64,000 nucleotides of DNA from Tumebacillus avium (GTDB taxonomy: Bacteria; Bacillota; Bacilli; Tumebacillales; Tumebacillaceae). The stretch spans positions 714,501-778,500 of the forward strand of contig NZ_CP021434.1 in assembly GCF_002162355.1 (NCBI RefSeq). Reading direction: 5' to 3'. Numbering within the stretch: the stretch's first letter is position 1; each line of letters begins with the position of its first letter. This document shows positions 43,314 through 51,936 of this stretch, in pieces. Both the position numbers and the translations under genes were made by a program. The notes beneath the pieces were generated by a model. The model made no database searches. It was not told the origin of the DNA and saw only the letters and a list, made by a program, of their open reading frames with translations.

Positions 43314-44366
43314 CTAGGCGTGCAGAATGTTGACCTTCACATAGTCCGGGAAAGGCTGAACCATGGACAGATCGTTTTCAAAGATGACCTTGCCGCCTTC
43401 TTCTTCGATGACTTCTTTGAAGCCGGCGAATTTGTAGGTGACATACATCATGCGGTTGCGGTCCGTCTTGACGAACTCGGCGCGCAGTTTGACGTTGTTT
43501 TCTTTCGCCATCATCAGCAGGTGGTTGATGATGATCGAGCCGACGCCGCGCGACATGACGCGGCAGGACATCAGGAGCAGTTTGACCGTCCATTCGGTCT
43601 CGCCCAGTTCCACCAGCACGAGGCCGATCTTGCCGTAGGTGCCGTATTTGTCGGTCAGCTCCACGATCATCAGCTTGTGGTCTTCCGAGTGGCGCAGCGC
43701 GTCGAGCTCTTCGTAGGAATAGGTGTAGCCGGTCGTGTTCAGCTGGTTGGTGCGCACCGTCAGTTCCTCTGCACGCTGCAGATCTTCCGTGCTGACGTTC
43801 GAGATCGTCACTTCCATCTCCAGCGCCGCGAAAAATTCGTCCTGCGGGCCTTCGAAGTTCTCTTCGATCTGTTTGCGCTCGAAATCGCTCATGTACATCT
43901 TGCGGCGGTTTTTCGAGTCTTCGGTGATGAACTGCGGAGTCATCGCGTCCATCTCGAGCAGTTGGTCGGTGTCGAGCGCGTCGATCGTCAGCACTTCCGG
44001 CAGCGCAAAAGCAACTTCTTCGCGCTCAAACGGCTGGTCGTCGATAAAGGCGATCGTGTCCATCCCGATGTTCAGCTGGGTGACGATGTTCTTGATGTTC
44101 GAAGACTTCGCGTTCCAGTTGATGTGCGGAATCAGGAAATATTCTTCGATGCCAAACTCTTTCAGTTTCGCCATCGTCATTTCGTGTTCGTTCTTGGAAG
44201 AGATCGACTGCAGGATGCCGCGGTTGTCGAGCTCTTGGATGATATCCAGGATGCCGTCGCGGAGCTGTACGTTGCCGTCCTCGATCAGCACGCCGTTCCA
44301 AAGCGTGTTGTCGAGGTCCCAGATCACGCATTTGATTTTCTTTTGCTTGGCTTTTGTCGTTTGCAC
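43314..44366 (-). CDS. FkbH-like protein: glyceryl-ACP formation for a (hydroxy)malonyl-ACP extender
   Basis: This 350-aa two-domain protein has a HAD-type phosphatase domain (IWDLDNTLWNGVLIED, nucleophile and acid Asp17/Asp19) and a GNAT-like C-terminal domain (KYGTYGKIGLVLVEL, VMSRGVGSIIINHLL). FkbH enzymes take 1,3-bisphosphoglycerate, dephosphorylate it and load the glyceryl group on an ACP. GTG 44366 follows AAGGGGG at a good spacing; a longer frame to 44417 would overlap the upstream gene with no ribosome site. It works with the ACP and two dehydrogenases encoded next to it. Similar genes in zwittermicin and FK520 clusters make hydroxymalonyl- or methoxymalonyl-ACP. Confidence 0.92.
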   Translation of the reverse strand: MQTTKAKQKKIKCVIWDLDNTLWNGVLIEDGNVQLRDGILDIIQELDNRGILQSISSKNEHEMTMAKLKEFGIEEYFLIPHINWNAKSSNIKNIVTQLNIGMDTIAFIDDQPFEREEVAFALPEVLTIDALDTDQLLEMDAMTPQFITEDSKNRRKMYMSDFERKQIEENFEGPQDEFFAALEMEVTISNVSTEDLQRAEELTVRTNQLNTTGYTYSYEELDALRHSEDHKLMIVELTDKYGTYGKIGLVLVELGETEWTVKLLLMSCRVMSRGVGSIIINHLLMMAKENNVKLRAEFVKTDRNRMMYVTYKFAGFKEVIEEEGGKVIFENDLSMVQPFPDYVKVNILHA

Positions 44367-44388
44367 AGCCTTATGCCCCCTTGCTGAT

Positions 44389-45522
44389 TTAGAAAGTGCG
44401 CAGCACGTTTTTGGCAATCAGGAATTCATGGATCTGTGTCGAGCCTTCGATGATCTCGTTGATCTTCGCGTCGCGGTAGTAGCGCTCCACCGGATAGTCC
44501 GGGTGCACGCCGTTTCCGCCGTGAATCTGCACCGCGTCGGCTGCGATCTTGCTGACCATCACCGACGACAGGTACTTGGCGTTCCACGTCTCCATGATCG
44601 AGTCGGGGTCGCCGATATCTTTCAGGTAACCGGCATGGTAGCAGAGCAGGCGCGCTGCCGTGATCTGCGTGACCATTTCGGTGATCATTTTCTGAATCAG
44701 CTGGTTCTCGCCGATCGGCGCACCAAACTGGTGGCGGTTCTTCGCATAACTCGCGCTCGCTTCAAAGCAAGCCTGCGCGAGACCGATGCAGCCCCAAGCC
44801 ACGGTATAGCGGCCATAGTCGAGGCAGGACAGCGCGACACCGGTCAGACCCATGCCTTCGCGCCCGACGAGGTTCGCTTTCGGAATGCGGACGTCTTCAA
44901 AGGTCAGCTCCGCAATCTCCGAGCCGCGCGAGCCCATCAGACCCTTCATATGCGTGCGGGAAAAACCGGCGCGGTCGCCTTCGACGAGGAACGCGGTCGG
45001 CTTGCCGTCGAGGCCTGCGATCACGAGGAACAGGTCGGCGCGCATCCCCATGGAGATCCACTTTTTGCGGCCGTTGAGCACATATTCGTCACCGTCGAGC
45101 ACGGCGGTCGTCTTCACGCTTTTCGCGTCGGAACCGGTTTCCGGCTCGGAGAGGGCGAAGGCACCGATCACTTCACCTTTGGCAATTTTCGGCAGCAAGG
45201 TTTCCTTTTGCTCGCGGGAACCCCAGCGCAGGAGCGCCAGCGCCACCATGCCATGCACGGTGAGCAGCACGCGCGCCGAGACGCAGACGCGGCCGAGCTC
45301 TTCGTTGAGCGCGCCAATCGTCACGTTGTCATAGCCTAAGCCGCCGTGTTCCGCAGGCAGCATCGAACCGAGATAGCCGCGCTCGATCATGTTCGGGATG
45401 ATCGTTTCATGCAGACGTTCTTCGCGGTCATTATAGGCAGCATACGGAGCCACAAACTCATCCGCAAAGGCGCGGAATTCGTTTTTCAAGGATTGTTGGA
45501 GATCGGTTAATTGGGTTTTCAT
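44389..45522 (-). CDS. Acyl-CoA (acyl-ACP) dehydrogenase of the extender-unit pathway (FkbI-like)
   Basis: The 377-aa flavoprotein has the acyl-CoA dehydrogenase layout, with GAFALSEPETGSDAKSVKT (FAD/substrate loop), KKWISMGMRADLFLV and HGGNGVHPDYPVERYYRDAK near the C-terminus. In the FkbH-I-J-K pathway it oxidises the 2-position of the ACP-bound glycerate-derived unit. It sits 22 bp after the ACP gene and is followed by FkbH. The ring of four genes points to the extender pathway and not to fatty-acid degradation. Confidence 0.92.
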   Translation of the reverse strand: MKTQLTDLQQSLKNEFRAFADEFVAPYAAYNDREERLHETIIPNMIERGYLGSMLPAEHGGLGYDNVTIGALNEELGRVCVSARVLLTVHGMVALALLRWGSREQKETLLPKIAKGEVIGAFALSEPETGSDAKSVKTTAVLDGDEYVLNGRKKWISMGMRADLFLVIAGLDGKPTAFLVEGDRAGFSRTHMKGLMGSRGSEIAELTFEDVRIPKANLVGREGMGLTGVALSCLDYGRYTVAWGCIGLAQACFEASASYAKNRHQFGAPIGENQLIQKMITEMVTQITAARLLCYHAGYLKDIGDPDSIMETWNAKYLSSVMVSKIAADAVQIHGGNGVHPDYPVERYYRDAKINEIIEGSTQIHEFLIAKNVLRTF

Positions 45523-45543
45523 GCGGTCACCTTCTATCTAAGA

Positions 45544-45792
45544 TTAGGCCGAAGCTGCGGCCAGTTTGCTCTCTACGAATTGCACCATCGAATTGATCGT
45601 GCGGAAGTTGTCGAGGTCCAAGTCTGCCGTATCGACGGTCAGCTCGAAGTCTTTCTCCATAAACATCACCAGCTGCATCGCAAACAGCGAGTTGACGAAA
45701 CCGAGTGCGAAAATGTCTTCGTCAGCACCTAACTCATGCTTCTTAAAGAAACGGGACAGGAACTTTCTGATTTTAACTTCTACATTTTCCAT
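45544..45792 (-). CDS. Discrete acyl carrier protein of the extender-unit pathway (FkbJ-like)
   Basis: This 82-aa carrier protein has the phosphopantetheine serine at Ser35 in LGFVNSLFAMQLV. The usual DSL is NSL, as is common in the extender-unit ACPs of this family. GAGGAGG precedes the ATG. It should carry the glyceryl, hydroxymalonyl-semialdehyde and finally hydroxymalonyl group made by the neighbouring FkbH-, FkbI- and FkbK-like enzymes. Confidence 0.93.
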   Translation of the reverse strand: MENVEVKIRKFLSRFFKKHELGADEDIFALGFVNSLFAMQLVMFMEKDFELTVDTADLDLDNFRTINSMVQFVESKLAAASA

Positions 45793-45839
45793 TTTTTATT
45801 GAACCTCCTCGTGTTTTAATACTACAAATATCTGTAACT

Positions 45840-46694
45840 TTAATCAAGGGACTCGTAGGCAAAAAATCCACGGCCCGCCTTGCGTCCATAGAGCCCTGCG
45901 TCGACCATCTTTTGCAGAAGCGGGCAGACGCGGAATTTCGGGTCTTGGTAGCTTTCATACAAGATGTTCAACGAGTCGACGACCGTGTCCAGCCCGATCA
46001 GGTCGGCAGTCGCCAGCGGCCCCATCGTGTGCCCAAAGCATTTGACAAAAATGTCGTCCACCTGCTGCGGATCGGCCACCTGGTCTTGCACAACGAATGC
46101 CGCTTCGTTCATCAACAGATGGGACAGGCGGTTGGAGACAAAGCCCGGCAGGTCTTCCACGACGATCGCTTCTTTGCCCATCGAAGCGAGGAAGTCGACG
46201 GTCGCCTGCTCCGTCTCTTTGGAAGTGTGGTAGCCGCGAATCGCTTCGACCGTCTTTTTCATCGGCACCGGGTTCATGAAGTGCACGCCAAACACGCGGT
46301 CCGGGCGCTTGGTCAGGCCGGCGATTTTCGTGATCGAGATGCAGGACGTGTTGACGAGGAAGATGCAATGCTCCGGGGTGACATCGTCGAGGCTCAGGTA
46401 CACCTCTTTTTTGATCTCCCAGATCTCCGGCACGTTCTCGACGACAAAATCTGCTTCGCGCAGCTCGGCAAAGTCGGTGGTGAAGCGGATGCGTTCCATG
46501 ACGGCAATAGCCGGCTCCAGGTTCTTGTCTTTCGAGAAGAACGCTTGGAAACGCACATTGTTGTGGATGGTATCTTGCGATTTGTCGAGCACGTCTTGGG
46601 CGACGTCGACCAGGACAACCTGATGGCCGGCTTGTGCGGCCGACTGCGCGACGCCGGAACCCATGACGCCTGCTCCGATGACCCCGATGATCAT
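45840..46694 (-). CDS. 3-hydroxyacyl-CoA dehydrogenase of the extender-unit pathway (FkbK-like)
   Basis: The 284-aa protein has an N-terminal NAD-binding fold (MIIGVIGAGVMGSGVAQSAA), a catalytic region FGVHFMNPVPMKK and a C-terminal dimer domain ending GRKAGRGFFAYE, as in 3-hydroxybutyryl-CoA dehydrogenases. In the extender pathway it oxidises the 3-OH of the glyceryl-ACP. The start is ATG 46694 behind AAGGAGT. A longer frame to 46847 runs back into the PKS gene and encodes no recognisable sequence. No FkbG-type O-methyltransferase is adjacent. Confidence 0.93.
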   Translation of the reverse strand: MIIGVIGAGVMGSGVAQSAAQAGHQVVLVDVAQDVLDKSQDTIHNNVRFQAFFSKDKNLEPAIAVMERIRFTTDFAELREADFVVENVPEIWEIKKEVYLSLDDVTPEHCIFLVNTSCISITKIAGLTKRPDRVFGVHFMNPVPMKKTVEAIRGYHTSKETEQATVDFLASMGKEAIVVEDLPGFVSNRLSHLLMNEAAFVVQDQVADPQQVDDIFVKCFGHTMGPLATADLIGLDTVVDSLNILYESYQDPKFRVCPLLQKMVDAGLYGRKAGRGFFAYESLD

Positions 46695-46740
46695 GACTGT
46701 TTCACTCCTTAAAAATGAGTCCTTATTAGATGAAGCTTTA

Positions 46741-49700
46741 TTAGAAGTTGAACTCCACTTCTTCCAGCTCTTCTTCCTCGTCGGTTGCGCCGAGGAAGCC
46801 GCGGGCGCTGTACAGCTCGATGTCGCTGATCGCAACATCGGCGTCACGGCAGACGGAGTTCAGCATTTCTACATAGTCGCGCAGGATGCGGAAAGCCGTT
46901 TCCTGCTTGTAGAGTTTGGTGCAGTAGTTCAGGTTGATGATCAAAGCGTCATCTTTCTCGATCACTTCCAGCATCAAGTCAAATTTCGCCGTGGTGTTTT
47001 CATACGCATACGGCGAGATCGCCACATCGCTTAACTGCACTTCGCTGGTCCCGACGTTTTGCAGCACGAACCAGACATCGAACAGCGGGTTGCGGCTCAA
47101 GTCGCGCGTCAGGCGCAGCTTGGAGACGAACTCCTCCAACTGGTAGTCCTGATTCTCGTACGCTTTGAGCGTGTTGTCGCGAACTTCGTGCAGGAAGGAC
47201 TTGAACGTCTTGTCTGCAGACGGGAAGTTGCGCAGCACCAGCGTGTTGACGAAGATCCCGACGATCTGTTCGAGATCGGTGTGCGGGCGGCCGAGAATCG
47301 GCGTGCCGATCACGATGTCTTCCTGCGCCGAGTATTTGGAGAGCAGCACATTGTAAGCCGAGACCAGCAACATGTACAACGTCGTGCCGGTCGCTTTGGT
47401 CAAGCCCGAGATCAACTCCAGCTGCTCCGCTTCCAAGGTCATCGAGATCGTGTCGCCTTCGTCGCTCTTTTGCGCCGGGCGCGGGAAGTCGGTCGGCAGG
47501 TTGAGCACCGGAACTTCGCCTTGGAAGACATCCAGCCAGTACGCTTCCTGGTCTTGGAGCAAGCCTTCATGCAGCACGTGCTGCTGCCAGGTCGCATAGT
47601 CTTTGTATTGCAGCTTGAGCGGCGGGAGTTGCTGCCCTTCGTACAGCGCCACAAAGTCTTGGATCAGCACATCCATCGACACGCCGTCGGTGATGATGTG
47701 ATGCATGTCGAAGCTCATCATAAAGGTCTCTGCAGCCAGCTTGATCACGCCGACGCGGAACAAGGGCGGGTTGCTGAGATCGAACGGACGGATGAAGCGG
47801 GACAACACGTCGTCCACGTCCGCTTCGGCCGCTTCGTACAGCTCGATGGAGAAAGGCAGTTGCTCCATCACGTATTGCACAGGTTCGCCGTTTTCCAAAC
47901 GGAAGGACGTGCGCAGCGTTTCGTGGCGCTTCACCAGCTTTTCAAACACGAGCTGCAGACGGTCGATGTCGAGCGGGCCTTTGATGTTGATCGTTTTCGA
48001 CAGGTTGTACTTCACGCTGAACGGCTCCAGTTCGTGGATGACGAACAGGCGCTTCTGCGCGGACGATGCCGGGTAGTGCGGCGTAGCATCGACCGGCACC
48101 AGCAGGTTGTACAAGCTGTTGCCGCCGGCAAGCGCAGCCAGACCGGTGTCGTTCAAGTAGCCGACAAAGTCTGCCACCGTCAGGAAGGACAGCAGATCGG
48201 CGACGCCGATTTCGATGCCGAGGTCGTCGTTGACGAGGTTAGCGATGCGCAAGCCCGTGATCGAGTCGCCGCCCAGCTCGTAGAAGTTGTCGTAGATGTT
48301 CAGCTCCTCAAAGCCAAGCACCCGCGCCCAGATCGTGCCGACGCGCACTTCGAGGTCGGAGTAGCTCCCTTCCTCACGGCCGGCGATGCGGACGTGCGTG
48401 ATCTCTTCGCTCGATTTGCGCTGGACTTTTTTGCGTCCGCCGGTGCGCTTCTCCAGCTCTTTTCTGACCTTGTAGGACAGATGGAAGTTGAAGCGGTCGA
48501 GCAGGAAGATCATCTTCGAGTCGAAGGCGATCTCGCCGATCAGCGCGCGCGGGACGTTTTTGTTCAGCGCCCGTTCCAGCCCTTTGATCGCGTCGCGGGT
48601 CATGATCGCTTTGAACAGCGTGTCGACCGTGAAATCGTGATGCACCGACATCCCGGTCTCGCGCCACGTCGACCAGTTGATGACGATGGTGCGCAAACCA
48701 AGCCTGTTGCGGTACGAGCCGTAGGAGTCCTGATAGCCGTTGGCTGCGATGTATTCCGCCTGCTGCGGCGCCGGGAACATCGAAGCGATCGACGAGAAGA
48801 GCACCATAAAATCAAGGTTATCAACGCGTGTCAAACGGTCGAGGTTCCACGTTCCTTGCACTTTCGGCGAGAACACGTTGTAGAAATCTTCGAGCCTGCG
48901 GTCGACGAGCATCGTGCCGCCGCCAACGCCTGCTCCGTGCACCACGCCATGGATCGCGCCAAACTTCGCGCGCACATCGGCCAGCACCGTTTGCATCTCG
49001 TCATAGCTCGCCACGCTTGCGCTGTAGCAAGTGACGGTGGCGCCAAGCGCCTCAATCTCGCGCAGATCGCGAATTTTCTTGAGATTGCGGCTGTCGGTGC
49101 CCGCTTCGAGGATCGCGTCCCACTCCTGTTGCGGCGGCATCGGGGTGCGGTTGATCAGCACGAGGTTGATCTTGGCCTGCCCCGCCAGCCAGCGCGCCAC
49201 TTCCAGCCCGATCCCGCCGGTGCCGCCGGTGATGACGTAGACGCCGTCTTCCCGGATTTCCAGCGGCCGGTCATCGGTGCGGTTCAAGTCGATCTCGGTG
49301 AACTCTTCGACAAACCGCACATTGGCGCGGTACGCCACCTGATACAGGTCGATGTGCGCCTGCAGTTCTGCGAAAATCGTGTCGACCGACGTCAGCCCGT
49401 CGAGGTCGAGGCAGCGCACGCGGTAGTTGCCATGCTCTTTGCGGACAACTTTGCCGATCCCAAACACGGTGGCATTTTCCGGCTGCAGTCTACCCTCCGT
49501 TTTGGAGACTTCCGCTGCGTTTTCGGCGAGCACCGCGATGTCGAGGTCGCGCTCCACGCCGCCGCGGAACATGGCGCGGGTCAGGTGGAACAAGGAGTAG
49601 ACGCTGTGCTCCTGATTTTGCTCCAGTTCGGCCAAGGTGTTGAACTCCGCCCCTTCGCGGATCGCGAACAGGTGGATCACTTTGTCAAACGGCAGCTCTT

Positions 49701-51912
49701 GCAGATCGCGGATCAGTTTGGCATAATCGCCCGCTCCGCCCGTGATCGTAAAATGGTTGTCCGACACGCGGCTGTACGCGCTGCCAAGCGCTACGGTGAT
49801 CACCTTGCGCCCAATCGCGCGATACTTGTCTGCCAGCTCTGCCCCGATACCTTTTTCGTCCAGGAAGATCAAGACCGGGCCGGATGTACCGCAGCGCACT
49901 TCCGCCTGCAGAGGTTCCGGTTTCCACCCCATCGTGAAAAATTGGTCCGGGCCTTGCTGCACCGGCAGATCTTTTTTCCCGTCCGGCACGTTCAGCCAGC
50001 AGCGGATCTTTTCGAACGGGTAGACCGGCAGGCTGACTTTGCGCACCGGCAGTTCGGCGTACAGCGTTTCCCATGGCACGTCAGCGCCTTGGATGTATAA
50101 AGAGCGGACGAGGCTGAAGTCTTTTTCTTCCAGAGCTGTCTTGGACTTGCGGGACAGTTCGAGCTTCTCGCGGTCGGTGATCTCCCGTTCGCCGCGCTGC
50201 TCTTTGGTCGGCGGCACGATCTTGTGCTCGCCGTAGGAGCAGCGCGGGTCGGCGAACTGCTCCAGCCCGGCCGCCTGCAGCCCTTTGAGCAAGGTGAGCA
50301 GCTCCGGCACGTCATGAGCGGTCAGCGCCAAGCGATAGCCGTAGTGGCCGCGCCCTGTGCTTGCCGTGTAGCAGATGTCGGCGAGGTGCAGCGTGTCGCC
50401 TTTTTGCTCCAGGAAGTGGAGGTAATTCTCCACCGCCGTAGACAAAGCGGCAATGCTGCGCGCCGACAGCGTAAACACCTGCGGGCCTTCAACAATCGCG
50501 TCCCGCTTGCTGACCGGCGCTTCTTCGAGCACCATGTGCACGTTGGTGCCAGAGAAGCCAAACGAGCTGAGCCCGCAGCGCATCGGGTCTGCTCCGTCGT
50601 AGCTGCGCAGCATGTTGCTGACATAGACGGGCGACTCTTGGAAGCTGAACTTTTTGTTCGGGCGGTGGAAATAGTTGTTTGGCGGAATCTGGCGGTTTTG
50701 CAGCATCATCGTGCATTTGAGCATGCCGGCCAGCCCCGCGCTTTCGAAGAGATGCCCGAGGTTGGTTTTGACAGAACCCAGAGCAGTCACGCCCGTCTTG
50801 TCGGAGTAGCGGCGATAGGCGCGCTCCAGACCGTCCAGCTCCAGCGGATCGCCAAGCGTCGTGCCGGTGCCGTGCGACTCGATGTAGGCGAGCGTCTCCG
50901 GGTTGATCCCCGCTTCTTTCCACGCTTTCAAAATGACTTCCATCTGCGAGTCGGGATTGGGCGCGGTGATGCCGATCGACGTGCCGTCCTGGTTGCTCGC
51001 CGTGCCTTTGATCACCGCGTAGATGTTGTCGCGGTCTTTGACCGCTTTCGACAGCGGTTTGAGCATCACGGCGAGGATGCCTTCGCCCATGCCGGCCCCG
51101 TCGGAGAGGTCGTCAAAGGTGCGGGTGCGTCCGTCGCTCGATTCGAAGCCAAAATTCAAATAGTCCTTTTCAAACGGCAGCAGGTTCATCCGCACCGATC
51201 CGGCGATCGCCATCTCGCAGTCGCCGTTTTGGATGGCGTTGACCGCTGTGTGCACGGCGACCAGCGCCGACGAGCAAGCGGTGTCGAGCACCAGCGACGG
51301 GCCTTTCAAATCGAGCAGGTAGGAGATCCGGCTGGGCAGCATGGCGTTGACGTTGCCCACGCCTGCTGCTGCCATCAGCTCCGGCGACACGTCGAGCACC
51401 ATCTTTTGATAGCAGTCTTTCGCGTTGCTCGCATAGCCGACATAGACGCCGGTCGATGTTTTCGCCGCTTTCTTGCCGCCGTAGCCGGCGTCTTCGATCA
51501 CCGAGAACGCCGTTTGCAAGAACAGGCGCTGGTACGGGTCCATCAGGCTCGCTTCCAGCGGCGAGAGGCGGAACAGACCGTAGTCGAACTTGTCGATCTC
51601 GTCCAGAAACGCGCCTTCCAGGTAGCGGATGCTGTCCAGGTCTTCCAGCCCCGTGTAGTCGAGGAAGCGGTCGATATCCCTCTTCCTCGATTCGGGCAAG
51701 GGACCTGTGAAGTCGACGTTGTGTTTGATGTTTTCCCAGAACTCATCGAGATCGCGGACGTGCGGAAGCTGGGCGGACACGCCGATGATGGCGATGTCCT
51801 CGTTCACCTTCCAGTCTTCGTTTTTGATGAGATGCAGGAGCTTGGCGGCAGTCTGTTTGTCGATCTGCCCTTGGGTCGTGCTTTCGATGACCAGTCGGAG
51901 GAGCTTCTCCAT
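46741..51912 (-). CDS. trans-AT PKS-NRPS: KS-KR-ACP-C
   Basis: This 1723-aa protein carries one polyketide module and ends with an NRPS condensation domain. An N-terminal docking helix pair (LLRLVIESTTQGQIDKQTAA) precedes the KS (Cys213 in DTACSSALV; ESHGTGT; KTNLGH). The KR has a structural half and an NADPH half (VITGGTGGIGLEVARWL), with no LDD motif (reads VHGAGVGGG). ACP Ser is about 1217 (LGGDSIT). The C domain (about 1275-1690) has an intact HHIITDG near 1404. An acidic tail (DEEEELEEVEFNF) closes the protein. No AT is present. The C domain should join the polyketide to the amino acid on one of the separate cysteine-loaded PCPs encoded downstream. GAGGGGGA lies before the ATG. Confidence 0.95.
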   Translation of the reverse strand: MEKLLRLVIESTTQGQIDKQTAAKLLHLIKNEDWKVNEDIAIIGVSAQLPHVRDLDEFWENIKHNVDFTGPLPESRKRDIDRFLDYTGLEDLDSIRYLEGAFLDEIDKFDYGLFRLSPLEASLMDPYQRLFLQTAFSVIEDAGYGGKKAAKTSTGVYVGYASNAKDCYQKMVLDVSPELMAAAGVGNVNAMLPSRISYLLDLKGPSLVLDTACSSALVAVHTAVNAIQNGDCEMAIAGSVRMNLLPFEKDYLNFGFESSDGRTRTFDDLSDGAGMGEGILAVMLKPLSKAVKDRDNIYAVIKGTASNQDGTSIGITAPNPDSQMEVILKAWKEAGINPETLAYIESHGTGTTLGDPLELDGLERAYRRYSDKTGVTALGSVKTNLGHLFESAGLAGMLKCTMMLQNRQIPPNNYFHRPNKKFSFQESPVYVSNMLRSYDGADPMRCGLSSFGFSGTNVHMVLEEAPVSKRDAIVEGPQVFTLSARSIAALSTAVENYLHFLEQKGDTLHLADICYTASTGRGHYGYRLALTAHDVPELLTLLKGLQAAGLEQFADPRCSYGEHKIVPPTKEQRGEREITDREKLELSRKSKTALEEKDFSLVRSLYIQGADVPWETLYAELPVRKVSLPVYPFEKIRCWLNVPDGKKDLPVQQGPDQFFTMGWKPEPLQAEVRCGTSGPVLIFLDEKGIGAELADKYRAIGRKVITVALGSAYSRVSDNHFTITGGAGDYAKLIRDLQELPFDKVIHLFAIREGAEFNTLAELEQNQEHSVYSLFHLTRAMFRGGVERDLDIAVLAENAAEVSKTEGRLQPENATVFGIGKVVRKEHGNYRVRCLDLDGLTSVDTIFAELQAHIDLYQVAYRANVRFVEEFTEIDLNRTDDRPLEIREDGVYVITGGTGGIGLEVARWLAGQAKINLVLINRTPMPPQQEWDAILEAGTDSRNLKKIRDLREIEALGATVTCYSASVASYDEMQTVLADVRAKFGAIHGVVHGAGVGGGTMLVDRRLEDFYNVFSPKVQGTWNLDRLTRVDNLDFMVLFSSIASMFPAPQQAEYIAANGYQDSYGSYRNRLGLRTIVINWSTWRETGMSVHHDFTVDTLFKAIMTRDAIKGLERALNKNVPRALIGEIAFDSKMIFLLDRFNFHLSYKVRKELEKRTGGRKKVQRKSSEEITHVRIAGREEGSYSDLEVRVGTIWARVLGFEELNIYDNFYELGGDSITGLRIANLVNDDLGIEIGVADLLSFLTVADFVGYLNDTGLAALAGGNSLYNLLVPVDATPHYPASSAQKRLFVIHELEPFSVKYNLSKTINIKGPLDIDRLQLVFEKLVKRHETLRTSFRLENGEPVQYVMEQLPFSIELYEAAEADVDDVLSRFIRPFDLSNPPLFRVGVIKLAAETFMMSFDMHHIITDGVSMDVLIQDFVALYEGQQLPPLKLQYKDYATWQQHVLHEGLLQDQEAYWLDVFQGEVPVLNLPTDFPRPAQKSDEGDTISMTLEAEQLELISGLTKATGTTLYMLLVSAYNVLLSKYSAQEDIVIGTPILGRPHTDLEQIVGIFVNTLVLRNFPSADKTFKSFLHEVRDNTLKAYENQDYQLEEFVSKLRLTRDLSRNPLFDVWFVLQNVGTSEVQLSDVAISPYAYENTTAKFDLMLEVIEKDDALIINLNYCTKLYKQETAFRILRDYVEMLNSVCRDADVAISDIELYSARGFLGATDEEEELEEVEFNF

Positions 51913-51936
51913 CCTGTTCCCATCCCCCTCACAACA

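Noticed and set aside
46695-46847. Longer N-terminus of the FkbK-like dehydrogenase
   Set aside because: The extra residues are an out-of-frame reading of the end of the upstream PKS gene. The NAD-binding motif begins at the ATG 46694, which has its own ribosome site.
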